Assembly: GCA_016934715.1 (NCBI GenBank)
Contig: JAFGSI010000028.1
Location: 62,001 to 126,000, forward strand
Direction of reading: 5' to 3'
Source: Anaerolineales bacterium
Lineage (GTDB): Bacteria; Chloroflexota; Anaerolineae; Anaerolineales; Villigracilaceae
DNA length: 64,000 bases
The notes under the pieces were generated by a model. The model worked only from the letters and a program-made list of their open reading frames with translations, was not told the origin of the DNA and did not search any database. Each line of letters begins with the position of its first letter. The first letter of the stretch is position 1. This document shows, piece after piece, positions 24,839-34,192 of this stretch. A program made the translations under genes and the position numbers.

Positions 24839-27286
24839 ATGTCCGAAATCAAACAACTGACCTTGCCCGTCACCGGGATGACCTGCGCCAACTGCGTCGC
24901 CAGTGTCGAGCGTAATCTGAAGAAGCTTGGCGGCGTGCAGACAGCGGTGGTCAACCTATCCTCGGAGCGTGCCACGGTCGACTTCGACCCCGCCGCGATT
25001 GGCCTGCCGGATCTGGTGGCCCGGGTCCAGCGCGCCGGGTACGGGATCGCCTCCGGCGAAGCCGACCTGATCATCAAGCGCCTGTCGGACGACAACGACG
25101 CCAGGCGTTTAGAGAAGGCTCTGCACAACCTGGAGGGCGTACTCGAAGCCCAGGTTGCGTTGGCGACCGAACGGGTGCGGGTGCGTTATGTCCCGACGGT
25201 GGTCAGTCAGGCCGAGATCCGCACTGCAGTGTCCAGGGCCGGTTTCGAGGCGGTCGAGTTGGGCGGCGAGGTTGAGGATGCTGAGGCGCGGGCGCGTCAG
25301 CAGGAGATCGAGAATCAGCGGCGCCTGCTGCTGATCGGGCTGTTCTTCACCATCCCGTTGTTCTTCTTTTCGATGGGGCGGGATCTGGGCCTGCTGGGCA
25401 TGTGGGCGCATGGCAACTGGGCGCTCTGGCTGATGCTGGCTCTGGCCACACCGGTGCAATTCTACGTCGGCTGGCAGTATTACATTGGGGCTTTCAAGGC
25501 GCTGCGCAACGGTTCGGCCAATATGGACGTGTTGATCGCCATGGGATCGTCGGTGGCCTACCTGTACTCGCTGCCGATCACTTTTGGCTGGCTGGCGGGA
25601 CACGTCTACTTCGAGACAGCCGCGGTGATCATCACCCTCATCCGACTGGGCAAGTTCCTCGAAGCCCGGGCCAAGGGCCGCACCTCGGAAGCGATCAAGA
25701 AGCTGATGGGCCTGCGGGCCAAGACAGCCCGGGTCGTGCGCGAGGGTGCCGAACTCGAGGTCCCGGTGGACGAGGTGCGGGTTGGCGACCTTGTCCTGGT
25801 CCGGCCGGGCGAGAAGATCCCGGTCGACGGCGTGATTGTGGACGGTCGTTCGGCGGTCGACGAGTCGATGTTGACCGGCGAGTCGCTACCGGTCGAGAAG
25901 GGACCGGGCGACCCACTGATCGGGGCCACGCTCAACAAACTGGGCCTGCTCAGGTTCGAAGCCACCAAGGTCGGCAAGGAGACTGCCCTGGCGCAGATCG
26001 TTCGGTTGGTGGAGGAGGCCCAGGGCAGCAAGGCGCCGATCCAGAAACTGGTCGACCAGATCTCGGCGGTCTTCGTCCCGGTGGTGATCGTGGTGGCACT
26101 GCTTACTTTTTCCGGCTGGTGGTTCTTCGGCCCGCCGTTGCCGGTGGAGGCTGAAATCAACACCTTCACCCGGGCGTTGATCAATATGGTGGCAGTGCTG
26201 GTGATCGCCTGCCCATGTGCGATGGGCCTGGCTACGCCGACGGCTGTCATGGTCGGGACCGGAAAGGGCGCCGAGTTGGGCGTCCTGTTCCGCAGCAGCG
26301 AAGCGTTGGAGCGCGCCGGACGGATCGATGTGGTCGTGCTTGACAAGACTGGCACAATAACACGCGGCCAGCCGGCGGTGACCGATATTCGGACCGCAGA
26401 TAGTGGGCCGTGGGCCGGTGATGAACTCCTGCGCCTGGCTGCCTCAGTCGAACGCGGCAGCGAGCATCCACTCGGCGAAGCCATCTGGGCCGAAGCCACG
26501 ACCCGTAACCTGGCCCTGGTCGACCTGACCGGCTTCCAGGCTGAGGCCGGCTACGGTGTCTCGGCGGACGTTGATGGGCAGCGGGTGGCAGTCGGCAATC
26601 TTCGCATGATGGAGAAGCACGGCTTTGCCCTGAACGGTTTCGAGCAGGACGTGGCGCGATTGCAATCAGAAGCCAAAACGGCCATGCTGGTCGCCGTTGA
26701 CGGGCAGGTGCGCGGCGTGATCGCGGTGGCCGATACCCTCAAGGATGGCTCGCGCGAGGCCATCGATGCGTTGCATGGTATCGGCCTGAAGGTCGCCATG
26801 ATCACCGGCGACAACCGCAAGACCGCTGAGGCGATCGCCCGGCAGGTTGGTGTGGATACTGTCCTTGCCGAAGTGTTGCCGGAAGGCAAGGCGGACGAAA
26901 TCAAGAAATTACAATCGCTTGATGGCCGACGGTCAACGGCCCATGTCGTCGCAATGGTCGGCGACGGGGTCAATGATGCCCCGGCCTTGGCCCAGGCCGA
27001 TGTTGGGATCGCCATCGGCACCGGCACTGACGTTGCTATGGCGACTGCCCCGGTGACGTTGATCTCGGGCGACCTGCGTGGTGTTACCCGAACCATCCTG
27101 CTCTCGCGCAAGACCTTGCGAACGATCCACCAGAACCTGTTCTGGGCTTTCTTTTACAATGTCATCCTGATCCCGGCCGCCGCCCTGGGCTTCCTCAACC
27201 CGATGTTGGCGGCAGGGGCCATGGCCTTCAGCAGTGTTTTCGTGGTTTCGAACAGCCTGCGCTTGCGGCGAACGAAGATTTCCTGA
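24839..27286 (+). CDS. copA: Copper-exporting P1B-type ATPase
   Basis: Pumps Cu(I) out of the cytoplasm using ATP. 815 residues. Domain order: HMA1 (residues 6-70, GMTCANC with Cys16 and Cys19); a second HMA-like fold (about 75-145) without the CxxC; eight membrane helices from about 160; the actuator loop [11 protein letters not shown] near 345; the membrane metal site [12 protein letters not shown] (CPC) near 460; phosphorylation site DKTGTITRG near 502; SEHPLGEAI near 542 for nucleotide binding; [18 protein letters not shown] near 705. All are P1B-1 marks. The second N-terminal domain can probably only act as a structural spacer. Confidence 0.96.
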   Translation: MSEIKQLTLPVTGMTCANCVASVERNLKKLGGVQTAVVNLSSERATVDFDPAAIGLPDLVARVQRAGYGIASGEADLIIKRLSDDNDARRLEKALHNLEGVLEAQVALATERVRVRYVPTVVSQAEIRTAVSRAGFEAVELGGEVEDAEARARQQEIENQRRLLLIGLFFTIPLFFFSMGRDLGLLGMWAHGNWALWLMLALATPVQFYVGWQYYIGAFKALRNGSANMDVLIAMGSSVAYLYSLPITFGWLAGHVYFETAAVIITLIRLGKFLEARAKGRTSEAIKKLMGLRAKTARVVREGAELEVPVDEVRVGDLVLVRPGEKIPVDGVIVDGRSAVDESMLTGESLPVEKGPGDPLIGATLNKLGLLRFEATKVGKETALAQIVRLVEEAQGSKAPIQKLVDQISAVFVPVVIVVALLTFSGWWFFGPPLPVEAEINTFTRALINMVAVLVIACPCAMGLATPTAVMVGTGKGAELGVLFRSSEALERAGRIDVVVLDKTGTITRGQPAVTDIRTADSGPWAGDELLRLAASVERGSEHPLGEAIWAEATTRNLALVDLTGFQAEAGYGVSADVDGQRVAVGNLRMMEKHGFALNGFEQDVARLQSEAKTAMLVAVDGQVRGVIAVADTLKDGSREAIDALHGIGLKVAMITGDNRKTAEAIARQVGVDTVLAEVLPEGKADEIKKLQSLDGRRSTAHVVAMVGDGVNDAPALAQADVGIAIGTGTDVAMATAPVTLISGDLRGVTRTILLSRKTLRTIHQNLFWAFFYNVILIPAAALGFLNPMLAAGAMAFSSVFVVSNSLRLRRTKIS

Positions 27287-27315
27287 AATCCCATTCACCA
27301 GAGGATGTTCTCCCT

Positions 27316-28368
27316 ATGCAGCAATATCTGCTTGCCTTCATCACCGGCCTGACGACTGGAGGGTTAAGCTGTCTGGCGGTCCAGGGTGGGCTGCTGGCCA
27401 GTTCACTCGAACGCCAGATCGAACAGGACCTGGTTACCCTCCATGCACGGCGCTCCGTGAAGCAGAAGAAGCGCGCCCGCCCGGAGCTGGCCCTGCCGAT
27501 CCTGCTCTTCCTGATTGCCAAGCTGGCGACCTACACCGTGTTGGGTTTCCTGCTCGGAGCCCTGGGTTCAGTCCTGCAGTTGACGCCAGTTACGCGGGCG
27601 GTCCTGTTGATTGCCATCGGGATCTTCATGGTCGGCAATGCTCTGCGCATGTTTGCCGTACACCCCATCTTCCGCTTTTTTACCGTCGAGCCCCCGAAAT
27701 TTATCACCCGTTACATCCGCCGGACCGCCAGGAACAAAGAGAACATCTTCGCACCTCTTTTCCTGGGTGCCCTGACGGTGTTGATCCCCTGCGGAGTGAC
27801 GCAGGCTATGATGGCGGTGGCGGTCGGCACAGGCGACCCGCTGCAGGGTGCCATGCTGATGTTCGCCTTCACGCTCGGTACCACTCCGATCTTCTTCCTG
27901 GTAGCTTACCTGACGATGCAGATTGGTGCCCGGTTGGAAAAATGGTTCCTGCGCTTTGTGGCAGTCGTGGTCCTGGTCCTCGGGCTGGTTTCGATCAATT
28001 CGGGCCTCAACCTGGCCGGCTCACCGCTGGCGTTCCCGGCGGTCTCACCGGAGACCCGTGCGGTGGGCGCACAGCCGGCCGGAGCCACCAGCGTGTCGGA
28101 CGGGATTCTGGTGCTGAGCGCCGAGAACTATGGTTACTCTCCACGGATCCTTCACGCCCCGGCCGGCGTCCCCCTGACCCTCACCGTGGTCACCGACCAA
28201 ACGTATTCCTGTGCCCGGGCTTTCGTCATACCGGTTTTGCGGGTCGAGGTGCTTCTGCCTGAGACAGGTACCGTCCCGATTGAGATTCCAGCCCAGGCGG
28301 CCGGGACGGTGATGCAGTTCACTTGCTCGATGGGCATGTATACCGGCGCAATTGTCTTTGACCAGTAG
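27316..28368 (+). CDS. SafE/TauE-type membrane domain fused to cupredoxin domain
   Basis: Membrane protein of 350 residues. Residues 1-240 form a six-helix sulfite-exporter/DsbD-type domain with TTGGLSCLAVQGGLLASSL (about 13) and LTVLIPCGVTQAMM near 155, where Cys residues (CLA, PCG) sit like those of CcdA/DsbD or SafE copper proteins. After a linker the C-terminal 85 residues (about 265-350) are cupredoxin-like, with YSCARAFVIPVLRV and FTCSMGMYTGAIVF, so Cys and Met replace the usual His-rich copper site. Position in the copper operon suggests copper handling at the outer face of the membrane. The cargo or reaction is not known. Confidence 0.72.
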   Translation: MQQYLLAFITGLTTGGLSCLAVQGGLLASSLERQIEQDLVTLHARRSVKQKKRARPELALPILLFLIAKLATYTVLGFLLGALGSVLQLTPVTRAVLLIAIGIFMVGNALRMFAVHPIFRFFTVEPPKFITRYIRRTARNKENIFAPLFLGALTVLIPCGVTQAMMAVAVGTGDPLQGAMLMFAFTLGTTPIFFLVAYLTMQIGARLEKWFLRFVAVVVLVLGLVSINSGLNLAGSPLAFPAVSPETRAVGAQPAGATSVSDGILVLSAENYGYSPRILHAPAGVPLTLTVVTDQTYSCARAFVIPVLRVEVLLPETGTVPIEIPAQAAGTVMQFTCSMGMYTGAIVFDQ

Positions 28369-28404
28369 GCGGTCCTGTGTATCTGCCCTGTGAGAGTGTG
28401 GCTG

Positions 28405-28629
28405 ATGAAAAAGATCATCCGTGTGCCCGACATGCACTGCCCAAACTGCGCCATGCGTCTGGAGGGGATCGAGGATTCCCTGCCGGGCATCAAGCAGATC
28501 GATGCCAGCTACAAGAAACAGAGACTGGTTGTCGAATTTGATGAAAGTGTGGTCGACGAGACGCAGATCTTGGCGGCAGTCGAGGACCTGGGTTATCATC
28601 CCGAACGTGATTGCACAGGCCTGCGTTAG
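28405..28629 (+). CDS. Second small HMA-domain metal chaperone
   Basis: HMA domain of 74 residues with the site CPNC in DMHCPNCAMRLEG (Cys12 and Cys15). ATG at 28405 is favoured over an upstream GTG because MKKIIRVPDMHC is the usual family N-terminus. It is the last gene of the plus-strand copper cluster. It could pass copper to the cupredoxin fusion or act as a second CopZ. Confidence 0.82.
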   Translation: MKKIIRVPDMHCPNCAMRLEGIEDSLPGIKQIDASYKKQRLVVEFDESVVDETQILAAVEDLGYHPERDCTGLR

Positions 28630-28760
28630 AATCTGACCACACATCCTGGTTGGCGCCATGCCTTTTCCCGCAGCCCTCAGCGGCCTTGGACAGAAGTGGA
28701 TCTGAGCCAACAGCAGGTGTTCGAGACGTGCATTCGGCTGTTCCGCATCGACCGCTATAG

Positions 28761-28787
28761 CTGCCCGACGTGGGTTTTGTCGGGCAG
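28761..28787. terminator. Hairpin between convergent genes
   Basis: Nine-bp stem CTGCCCGAC/GTCGGGCAG (28761-28769 with 28779-28787) after the copper cluster and before the end of the minus-strand neighbour. Confidence 0.45.
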
Positions 28788-28812
28788 CGCGATTCTTGTG
28801 ATCGTTGGGTGC

Positions 28813-29550
28813 TTAGCGGTGGGAGAGCCAGCCTACCAGGCCCACCAGAAAGTCGATGATCCCGAAGATGATCGCACCGTAGCAGAGGATGGAACTCCCC
28901 CCCAACTGGTCGCGGAAGATGGAGCTCATCACGGTCACCGCGACGCCTGCACCTGTCCACAAGAGACCGGCGATCATCTGTTTCCTGTACTTTTCTGAGC
29001 GCCCTTTCTTGAAGGCCTGCTCGGTCTGGCTGACGATGCGCGCGGCAGTCTCGGAGGAAACTCCCTGATCGGTCAGACTTTTCAGAACCACCCGTGAAGG
29101 GGTTTTACTCGCGATGGCCTGGGCTGCGTACTGGTACAGGCCCTTCAACCCTTCCTGGTCGCCGGCGGCAGCCGGTGGCTGCGGTCTTGCCTGCGTTTGA
29201 GGTTGTAGAGGCGCGGGTGGTGCCGAAATCGATGAGGTTGCATGCTCGACTCCAGGCAACGTGGCCGCTGGGGATTGCGCGGCGGTGGGGGGCATCGGGA
29301 CGGATGGAAAGACCCCCTTCTGGCGCAGCATCGCCACGCCACGTTGTGCTGGGACATTGTTTTGGTTGATGCGCAGGACGTTGTCGAGGCAGAACAGGCG
29401 CTCGGAATCGTGCGTGACCACCGCCGAGAGCCACAACCAGGCCTGTTCGGCCGTACGGTTGTCCTGAGTGGCGCGTGTCAGGAGTTGGAAGGCCTGGGAA
29501 TGGTCTCCGGCCTTGTGGGCAGCAATCCCTAGCTGTAAAGAGTTGTCCAT
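28813..29550 (-). CDS. TPR-like N-terminal, C-terminal membrane protein, unknown
   Basis: Hypothetical protein of 245 residues. Residues 1-75 look like a tetratricopeptide array (AAHKAGDHSQAFQLLTRATQ, AWLWLSAVV, VLRINQNNVPAQRG). A Pro/Gln/Ala-rich linker spans about 80-135. A helical segment containing SRVVLKSLTDQGVSSETAARIV follows, then two hydrophobic stretches at about 195-215 and 223-243 (LCYGAIIFGIIDFLVGLVGWL). It would be anchored by its C-terminus with the TPR part in the cytoplasm. Function unknown. Confidence 0.7.
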   Translation of the reverse strand: MDNSLQLGIAAHKAGDHSQAFQLLTRATQDNRTAEQAWLWLSAVVTHDSERLFCLDNVLRINQNNVPAQRGVAMLRQKGVFPSVPMPPTAAQSPAATLPGVEHATSSISAPPAPLQPQTQARPQPPAAAGDQEGLKGLYQYAAQAIASKTPSRVVLKSLTDQGVSSETAARIVSQTEQAFKKGRSEKYRKQMIAGLLWTGAGVAVTVMSSIFRDQLGGSSILCYGAIIFGIIDFLVGLVGWLSHR

Positions 29551-29783
29551 CTATGCTCCTCGGGTATGTTCAGAAGAGAATTCCTCCTAATTTTACAATG
29601 GATTGCAGTTTAATGCTTCTACTCTTAGGCCACCGATCCTTGCCAACGCTTGGCGACAACAACAGAAGAAAAACCCGATGCAGAAGAGCGAATGCCCGGC
29701 TGGGCAGCCCAATCACCTGATATGGGTGAGCAGATCCGGAAAGTTGAGCAGGAATGGCTGCGCGGCGCTGATGCCCATAGGGA

Positions 29784-30764
29784 TCAATACCCCGCTTGCA
29801 GGTCGACCTGGTTGGGAATGATCTCCCCGGACACGGCTGCCCTGAGCAGGCGGGCCAGGTGCTGCATGCGCAGCTCTTCGGTTTCGGAAGAGGCGCCCGC
29901 GCGGTGCGGGCTCAAGACCACGTTTTCCAGTTCCTGGAATGGATAATCGGCCGGGGGCGTGTGGACCCGGCTGGCTTCATCTGGCGGATAGTTGTACCAG
30001 ACATCCAGACCGGCAGCCAGAAGGGGACCGGAGGTCAGGGCCTGGTAGAGCCCGGCCTGGTCGACGATCGCCCCGCGCCCGACGTTGACCAGCACCGACC
30101 CGCGCGGCAGGCGGCTCAGCTCGCCCGGGCCGAGCAGGTTCTCGGTTTCCGGCGTCGCCGGCAGGGTGATGATCAGTGCCGCGGCGTGCGGCAGCAGGTC
30201 CGCCAGCGCCTGCGGACCGTGAATCCCGGCCGGGTAGTCGAAGGTCCGCACCCTGCCGGGGTCCCGCCGGATCGCCAGGATATCCATTCCCAGGGCGTGG
30301 CAGGTCCGCCCGACACGTTCCCCAATCTGGCCAAAACCCAAGATCAGGGCGGTCTTGCCGTCCAGGGTGACGGCCGGGGGCGGGTCGTAGCGCGGGCGCC
30401 AGTCCTGCCTGCGCAGGGCGGCATCACAGGGCAGCAGGAATTTTGCGGCCGTCAGCAGCAATGCAATTGCCAGTTCGGCCGTCGGGGCGGCATTGTGATG
30501 AAGGTTATGGACCTGGATGTGGGGGAACTCGCCGATCATAGCGCGCGTTGAGCCTGGAACCCCGGCGAAGGGGATGATCAATGCCCGCAGGTTCGTCCCG
30601 GCGCTGATCTGCGCGCGGCTGGGTCGCCCGGCGACCAGGATTTCAGTTGCCTCCGGGATCTGCGGTCCGAACGACAAGCGGACATCGACGGACAGGTCAC
30701 CCTGCAATAGTTGCAGGGCCTGGTCGTCTGGTTTCTGCAGGAGATGTACGAATAAGGGAGCCAT
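29784..30764 (-). CDS. D-isomer-specific 2-hydroxyacid dehydrogenase
   Basis: NAD(P)-dependent dehydrogenase of 326 residues. Start ATG at 30764 (MAPLFVHLLQ) matches the family length; upstream in-frame codons lack homologous character and would overlap the previous gene. The Rossmann motif is ALILGFGQIGERVG (about 145). Catalytic residues are Arg in NVGRGAIVD (about 225), Glu in the region following PPADYPFQELENVVLSP, and His in SPHRAGAS (about 284). Relatives include phosphoglycerate, hydroxypyruvate and lactate dehydrogenases; the substrate is not assignable. It follows the metallo-hydrolase gene by 100 bases. Confidence 0.88.
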   Translation of the reverse strand: MAPLFVHLLQKPDDQALQLLQGDLSVDVRLSFGPQIPEATEILVAGRPSRAQISAGTNLRALIIPFAGVPGSTRAMIGEFPHIQVHNLHHNAAPTAELAIALLLTAAKFLLPCDAALRRQDWRPRYDPPPAVTLDGKTALILGFGQIGERVGRTCHALGMDILAIRRDPGRVRTFDYPAGIHGPQALADLLPHAAALIITLPATPETENLLGPGELSRLPRGSVLVNVGRGAIVDQAGLYQALTSGPLLAAGLDVWYNYPPDEASRVHTPPADYPFQELENVVLSPHRAGASSETEELRMQHLARLLRAAVSGEIIPNQVDLQAGY

Positions 30765-30864
30765 GCCTGGATTGTACCCGAAGGGGAGAAAATCACCAGT
30801 CAAGGGGTCTTCGTCGTGCAGGAAAGATCCTTGTGGGGATCCCTGTGTTGCTCGGAAGGTCCGA

Positions 30865-31629
30865 CTATCTCCAGACTTCCAGTTCGTACAGGGCAGCATA
30901 GGAACTTGCCAGATTGCCCAAAATGAGCAGGCTGGTGTCGCGGGGAAGGCGGTTCGCGGAAATGACGATGGCGCGAGTCTCGGAATAGTAACCCGACCAG
31001 CGTTCTGCACCAATGGCGATCGTGTCGCTGTCGGAATGGGTCGGGATGATCAGGAGCGGCTGGACCTGTTCCATGAGGTGAAAGCCTTTCAAGTTGCTGG
31101 CATCCATGCTGCTGTAGGAATTCGAGAACTGGGTGATGGCCACGTCGACCGCGCCGATGGCGGCCAGCTGCTGTGCGGTGAAAGCCTCCTGTCCGAGATC
31201 ACCAAAATGGACGATGCGCAGCCCGGCGGTCTCGATGATGAAGATGTAGTTGGTCGCCCCCTCATCCTGGATGGGATCGTTCGTGTTGTGGGCGGAGGCG
31301 ATCGCAGTGATGGTGACGTCGGGCAGTCCGAGCGTGCCGGTTTCGGCGATCAGGGTCTGGCCCGGGAAGGCGTTGACGAAGGATGGGTAATAGTGGTCCT
31401 GGTGCAGGTGGGTGATCAACAGGACATCGTCCTCGCCAGGGTCCTGGGTAAGATAGATGTTACTGTGGATGTCGATGTAGATGTGCCGGCCCTCGGGTGT
31501 GATCAATTCCACCTGGGCGGCCTCACCGTAGATCAGCGTCACGCTGCTCGTAGGGGAAGACCCGCTGCAGGAGGCGAGCAGGAGGACAGCGGTGGCGCAC
31601 AGAACGATGGGCCTGAGGATGGTTCTCAT
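30865..31629 (-). CDS. MBL-fold metallo-hydrolase lipoprotein
   Basis: Exported lipoprotein of 254 residues with the signal/lipobox LLASC (Cys21). The metal-binding motif THLHQDHYY (about residue 75) is the MBL HxHxDH set, with further ligands near GDLGQEA (about 145) and THSDSD near 200. The family includes the UlaG-type lactonases. It is one gene in a minus-strand group: GH20 hexosaminidase (31633, three bases apart), this protein, then a hydroxyacid dehydrogenase. A role in sugar or amino-sugar handling outside the cell is plausible but not shown. Confidence 0.82.
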   Translation of the reverse strand: MRTILRPIVLCATAVLLLASCSGSSPTSSVTLIYGEAAQVELITPEGRHIYIDIHSNIYLTQDPGEDDVLLITHLHQDHYYPSFVNAFPGQTLIAETGTLGLPDVTITAIASAHNTNDPIQDEGATNYIFIIETAGLRIVHFGDLGQEAFTAQQLAAIGAVDVAITQFSNSYSSMDASNLKGFHLMEQVQPLLIIPTHSDSDTIAIGAERWSGYYSETRAIVISANRLPRDTSLLILGNLASSYAALYELEVWR

Positions 31630-31632
31630 GGA

Positions 31633-33066
31633 CTATGCCTGCCAGGGGATCTGGGGTGATCGGTAGAATTTAACGCCCAGGGCCTCCAGGCGCGGGCCGT
31701 GGGCGCTCAGGCGGATCCGGAAATCGTTCCACCTGCGTTGCCCGGATGGAGTCCAGCCGACTTCGGCGACCGCACACAGGCGCGGGAAGATCATGAAGTC
31801 CACATCGTCGCGCGTTGCAGTCGTCTCGGTCCACAGCAGCGCCTCGATCCCCAGAATCTGGTCTGATTTGGCCTCTGGCAGGATGGTCAGCGGGTCCCAG
31901 TCATAGGAGTCGCGCACATCGATGTAGCTCTGGGTCCAGTCCTGGCCAAGGCGGATCGTCGGGTCGTACTTGATGTCCAGGTAAACCTTACGGGCCGGGG
32001 ACATGATCAGCGGGTTGCCCTGGGCAGCAGCCCTGCTGGCGAAGTCGGCGTTCCACCAGTACTGGACAACGGTCGCCGGGTCGAGGTCGGCCTTGCCGAC
32101 CTCCTCCCAGCCGATGGGAGTCTTACCCAGGCTCCTGACGATCGGCTGGAGGCGCTCGATGAAGGTCTTGTATTCTGGTTCGGGTGTCGAGTGGGCCTCG
32201 TCGCCACCGATGTGCAGGTATGGGCCGGGGGTCAGAGTGGCGAGTTCGCCAAGCACCTCGGCCAGGAATTTATAGGTGATCTTCTCATGGATTGCCAGGG
32301 AACTGAAACCCACCTCGGCGCCGGTATAAAGTTCATCCGACTTGGTGGTACCCTTCAGTTCGGGGTAGGAGATGATGGCGGCGTGGGTGTGGCCGGGCAT
32401 GTCAATTTCCGGGACGAGCAGCATTTGGCGGGACTGCGCGTAGGCGACAAGCTCTTGATATTCCGGTTGGGTGTAGAAACCGCCCGGGGCGCCATTGCTG
32501 GCGGAACTGCCGCCGTATTCGGCCAGCCGCGGCCAGGCGTTGATCGCCAGCCTCCAGCCCTGGTCGTCGCTCAGGTGCAGGTGCAGAACGTTGCACTTGT
32601 ACCCCGCGGCCAGATCGATCAGTCGCTTGAGATCCGCCATGCCGAAGAAATGGCGGGCCACATCGAGCATCACACCGCGCCAGCGGAAGGTGGGCTGGTC
32701 GCGGATCTGGCAGGCCTGGATGATGGTTGGGCTGCTCTCCGGGGGCAGCAGTTGGCGCAGGGTCTGGATGGCGTAGAACAACCCGGTCGGGTGCGGGGCC
32801 TGCAAGCTGATCCCCTCGGGGTACACCTCCAGCCGGTAGCCTTCCGGGCCGAGGTCCGGGTCGCTGATCAGGGCGAGGTGCAACGCGCCCGACTCTCCGA
32901 CCCGGACCGGGAGCGGAAAGCCGGTTGCTGTGCGCAGGGAGGCCGCCAGCAGTTCGCCGAGCGACTGCAGGTCTGCCACGGCGACAGTGACGGCTGTCTC
33001 AGGGGACAGGTTGAAGACCCCCGGGAGAGGAATGTATTGTGTGGGTTGGGGAATGAGGTTGGGCAT
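31633..33066 (-). CDS. Beta-N-acetylhexosaminidase, GH20
   Basis: Hydrolyses terminal beta-linked N-acetylhexosamine residues. 477 residues: an N-terminal GH20b domain (1-125) and a TIM-barrel catalytic domain with GVMLDVARHFF (131), LHLHLSDDQGWRL (161), PEIDMPGHTHAA (219) and LHIGGDEAHS, in which Asp289-Glu290 are the substrate-assisted catalytic pair. No signal peptide is obvious at the N-terminus (MPNLIPQPTQYIPLPG), so it may act inside the cell on imported oligosaccharides from chitin, peptidoglycan or glycans. It is the first gene of the minus-strand set that includes the MBL lipoprotein. Confidence 0.93.
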   Translation of the reverse strand: MPNLIPQPTQYIPLPGVFNLSPETAVTVAVADLQSLGELLAASLRTATGFPLPVRVGESGALHLALISDPDLGPEGYRLEVYPEGISLQAPHPTGLFYAIQTLRQLLPPESSPTIIQACQIRDQPTFRWRGVMLDVARHFFGMADLKRLIDLAAGYKCNVLHLHLSDDQGWRLAINAWPRLAEYGGSSASNGAPGGFYTQPEYQELVAYAQSRQMLLVPEIDMPGHTHAAIISYPELKGTTKSDELYTGAEVGFSSLAIHEKITYKFLAEVLGELATLTPGPYLHIGGDEAHSTPEPEYKTFIERLQPIVRSLGKTPIGWEEVGKADLDPATVVQYWWNADFASRAAAQGNPLIMSPARKVYLDIKYDPTIRLGQDWTQSYIDVRDSYDWDPLTILPEAKSDQILGIEALLWTETTATRDDVDFMIFPRLCAVAEVGWTPSGQRRWNDFRIRLSAHGPRLEALGVKFYRSPQIPWQA

Positions 33067-33242
33067 GATCTGTCCTGGGGTGGTGTGTGGAGGACCGCTG
33101 CTGCAGAGTGCTTCGAGTTCACCAGGCGAGGCATGGCGAGGTTTCCATGTGCTCGATGGGCTTTACGGCAATTCTTTCAATGATACACTCTACAACCGAT
33201 CCGGGCAAGGTGTATACTTGGCCTTTATCGAAAAGGAGGCGA

Positions 33243-34133
33243 ATGAAGAAAGGGATCTGGCTTGCGGTCGGCGCTTACGTGACCTGGGGGTTGTTCCCCG
33301 CCTATTGGAAATTTCTACAACATGTCCCGGCACTGCAGTTACTCGGGCATCGTATTGTCTGGTCGTTCCTGCTGTTGTTGGTCTTTGTCCTCGTCCGGAA
33401 GCAGTGGCAGGTGTTCAAGGAGGCAGTCCTGGGCTGGCGCGTCCTGCGCATCTACCTGGTGGCGGCGGTGCTGATCGGAGTCAACTGGCTGACGTACGTC
33501 TGGGCGGTCAATGCCGATTTCATCGTCGAGACCAGCCTGGGGTATTTCATAAACCCGCTGTTGAGCGTGCTGCTGGGGATGATCGTGCTGCGTGAACGCC
33601 TGCGCCGCGGGCAGTGGCTGGCGGTGGCCCTGGCGATGGCTGGGGTGGCATATTTGACCCTGACTTACGGCCGCCTGCCGTGGATCGCCCTGACCCTGGC
33701 CTGTTCTTTCGCCACCTACGGGCTGGTCAAGAAGATCGCCCCGCTGGGTTCGCTCTACGGCTTGACCCTCGAGACCGGGATCCTGTTCTTGCCGGCCCTG
33801 GGCTGGCTGGTCTTCGCCCAGGTCGAGGGGACGGGGGCCTTGGGGCACGCCGGCCTGGCGTCTGACCTGCTGCTGGTCGGCGCTGGCCTGGTGACCACCG
33901 TTCCGTTGTTGATGTTCGCCATGGCCGCCCGGCGCATCCCGCTCTCAATGGTGGGAGTCCTGCAGTACATTGCCCCGACCCTGCAGTTCCTGCTCGGTGT
34001 GCTGGTTTACAGGGAACCGTTCTCGCAAGCGCAACTGATCGGATTCAGCATCGTCTGGATGGCGTTGCTCATTTTCTGGCTGGAAGGGTTCCTGGCCCGC
34101 AGGGCAGGTCCGCTGACGGCCCCGACGGATTAA
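33243..34133 (+). CDS. rarD: RarD-type EamA transporter
   Basis: DMT-family ten-helix carrier of 296 residues, closest to RarD (YojE-like). ATG at 33243 follows AAAGGAGG; upstream in-frame Met codons lack this. RarD hallmarks: GAYVTWGLFPAYWKFL near residue 10, NWLTYVWAVNADFIVETSLG near 81, YFINPLLSVLLG near 102, and YIAPTLQFLLGVLVYREPF near 243. The physiological substrate is unknown (originally linked to chloramphenicol sensitivity). Divergent from the hexosaminidase gene. Confidence 0.93.
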   Translation: MKKGIWLAVGAYVTWGLFPAYWKFLQHVPALQLLGHRIVWSFLLLLVFVLVRKQWQVFKEAVLGWRVLRIYLVAAVLIGVNWLTYVWAVNADFIVETSLGYFINPLLSVLLGMIVLRERLRRGQWLAVALAMAGVAYLTLTYGRLPWIALTLACSFATYGLVKKIAPLGSLYGLTLETGILFLPALGWLVFAQVEGTGALGHAGLASDLLLVGAGLVTTVPLLMFAMAARRIPLSMVGVLQYIAPTLQFLLGVLVYREPFSQAQLIGFSIVWMALLIFWLEGFLARRAGPLTAPTD

Positions 34134-34184
34134 CCGCGAACAGGGGCTGCCTGGATTTTCTTCCCAGGCAGCCCCTGTTCGCGG
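34134..34184. terminator. Long hairpin after rarD
   Basis: Perfect 21-bp stem (34134-34154 with 34164-34184) starting right after the rarD stop and shared with the convergent GIN-domain gene. No T run is seen. Confidence 0.6.
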
Positions 34185-34192
34185 CAATAGGA

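Noticed and set aside
29560-29783. Small open frames between the TPR-like gene and the hydroxyacid dehydrogenase gene
   Set aside because: Charged, no ribosome site, overlaps the 3' end of the dehydrogenase.
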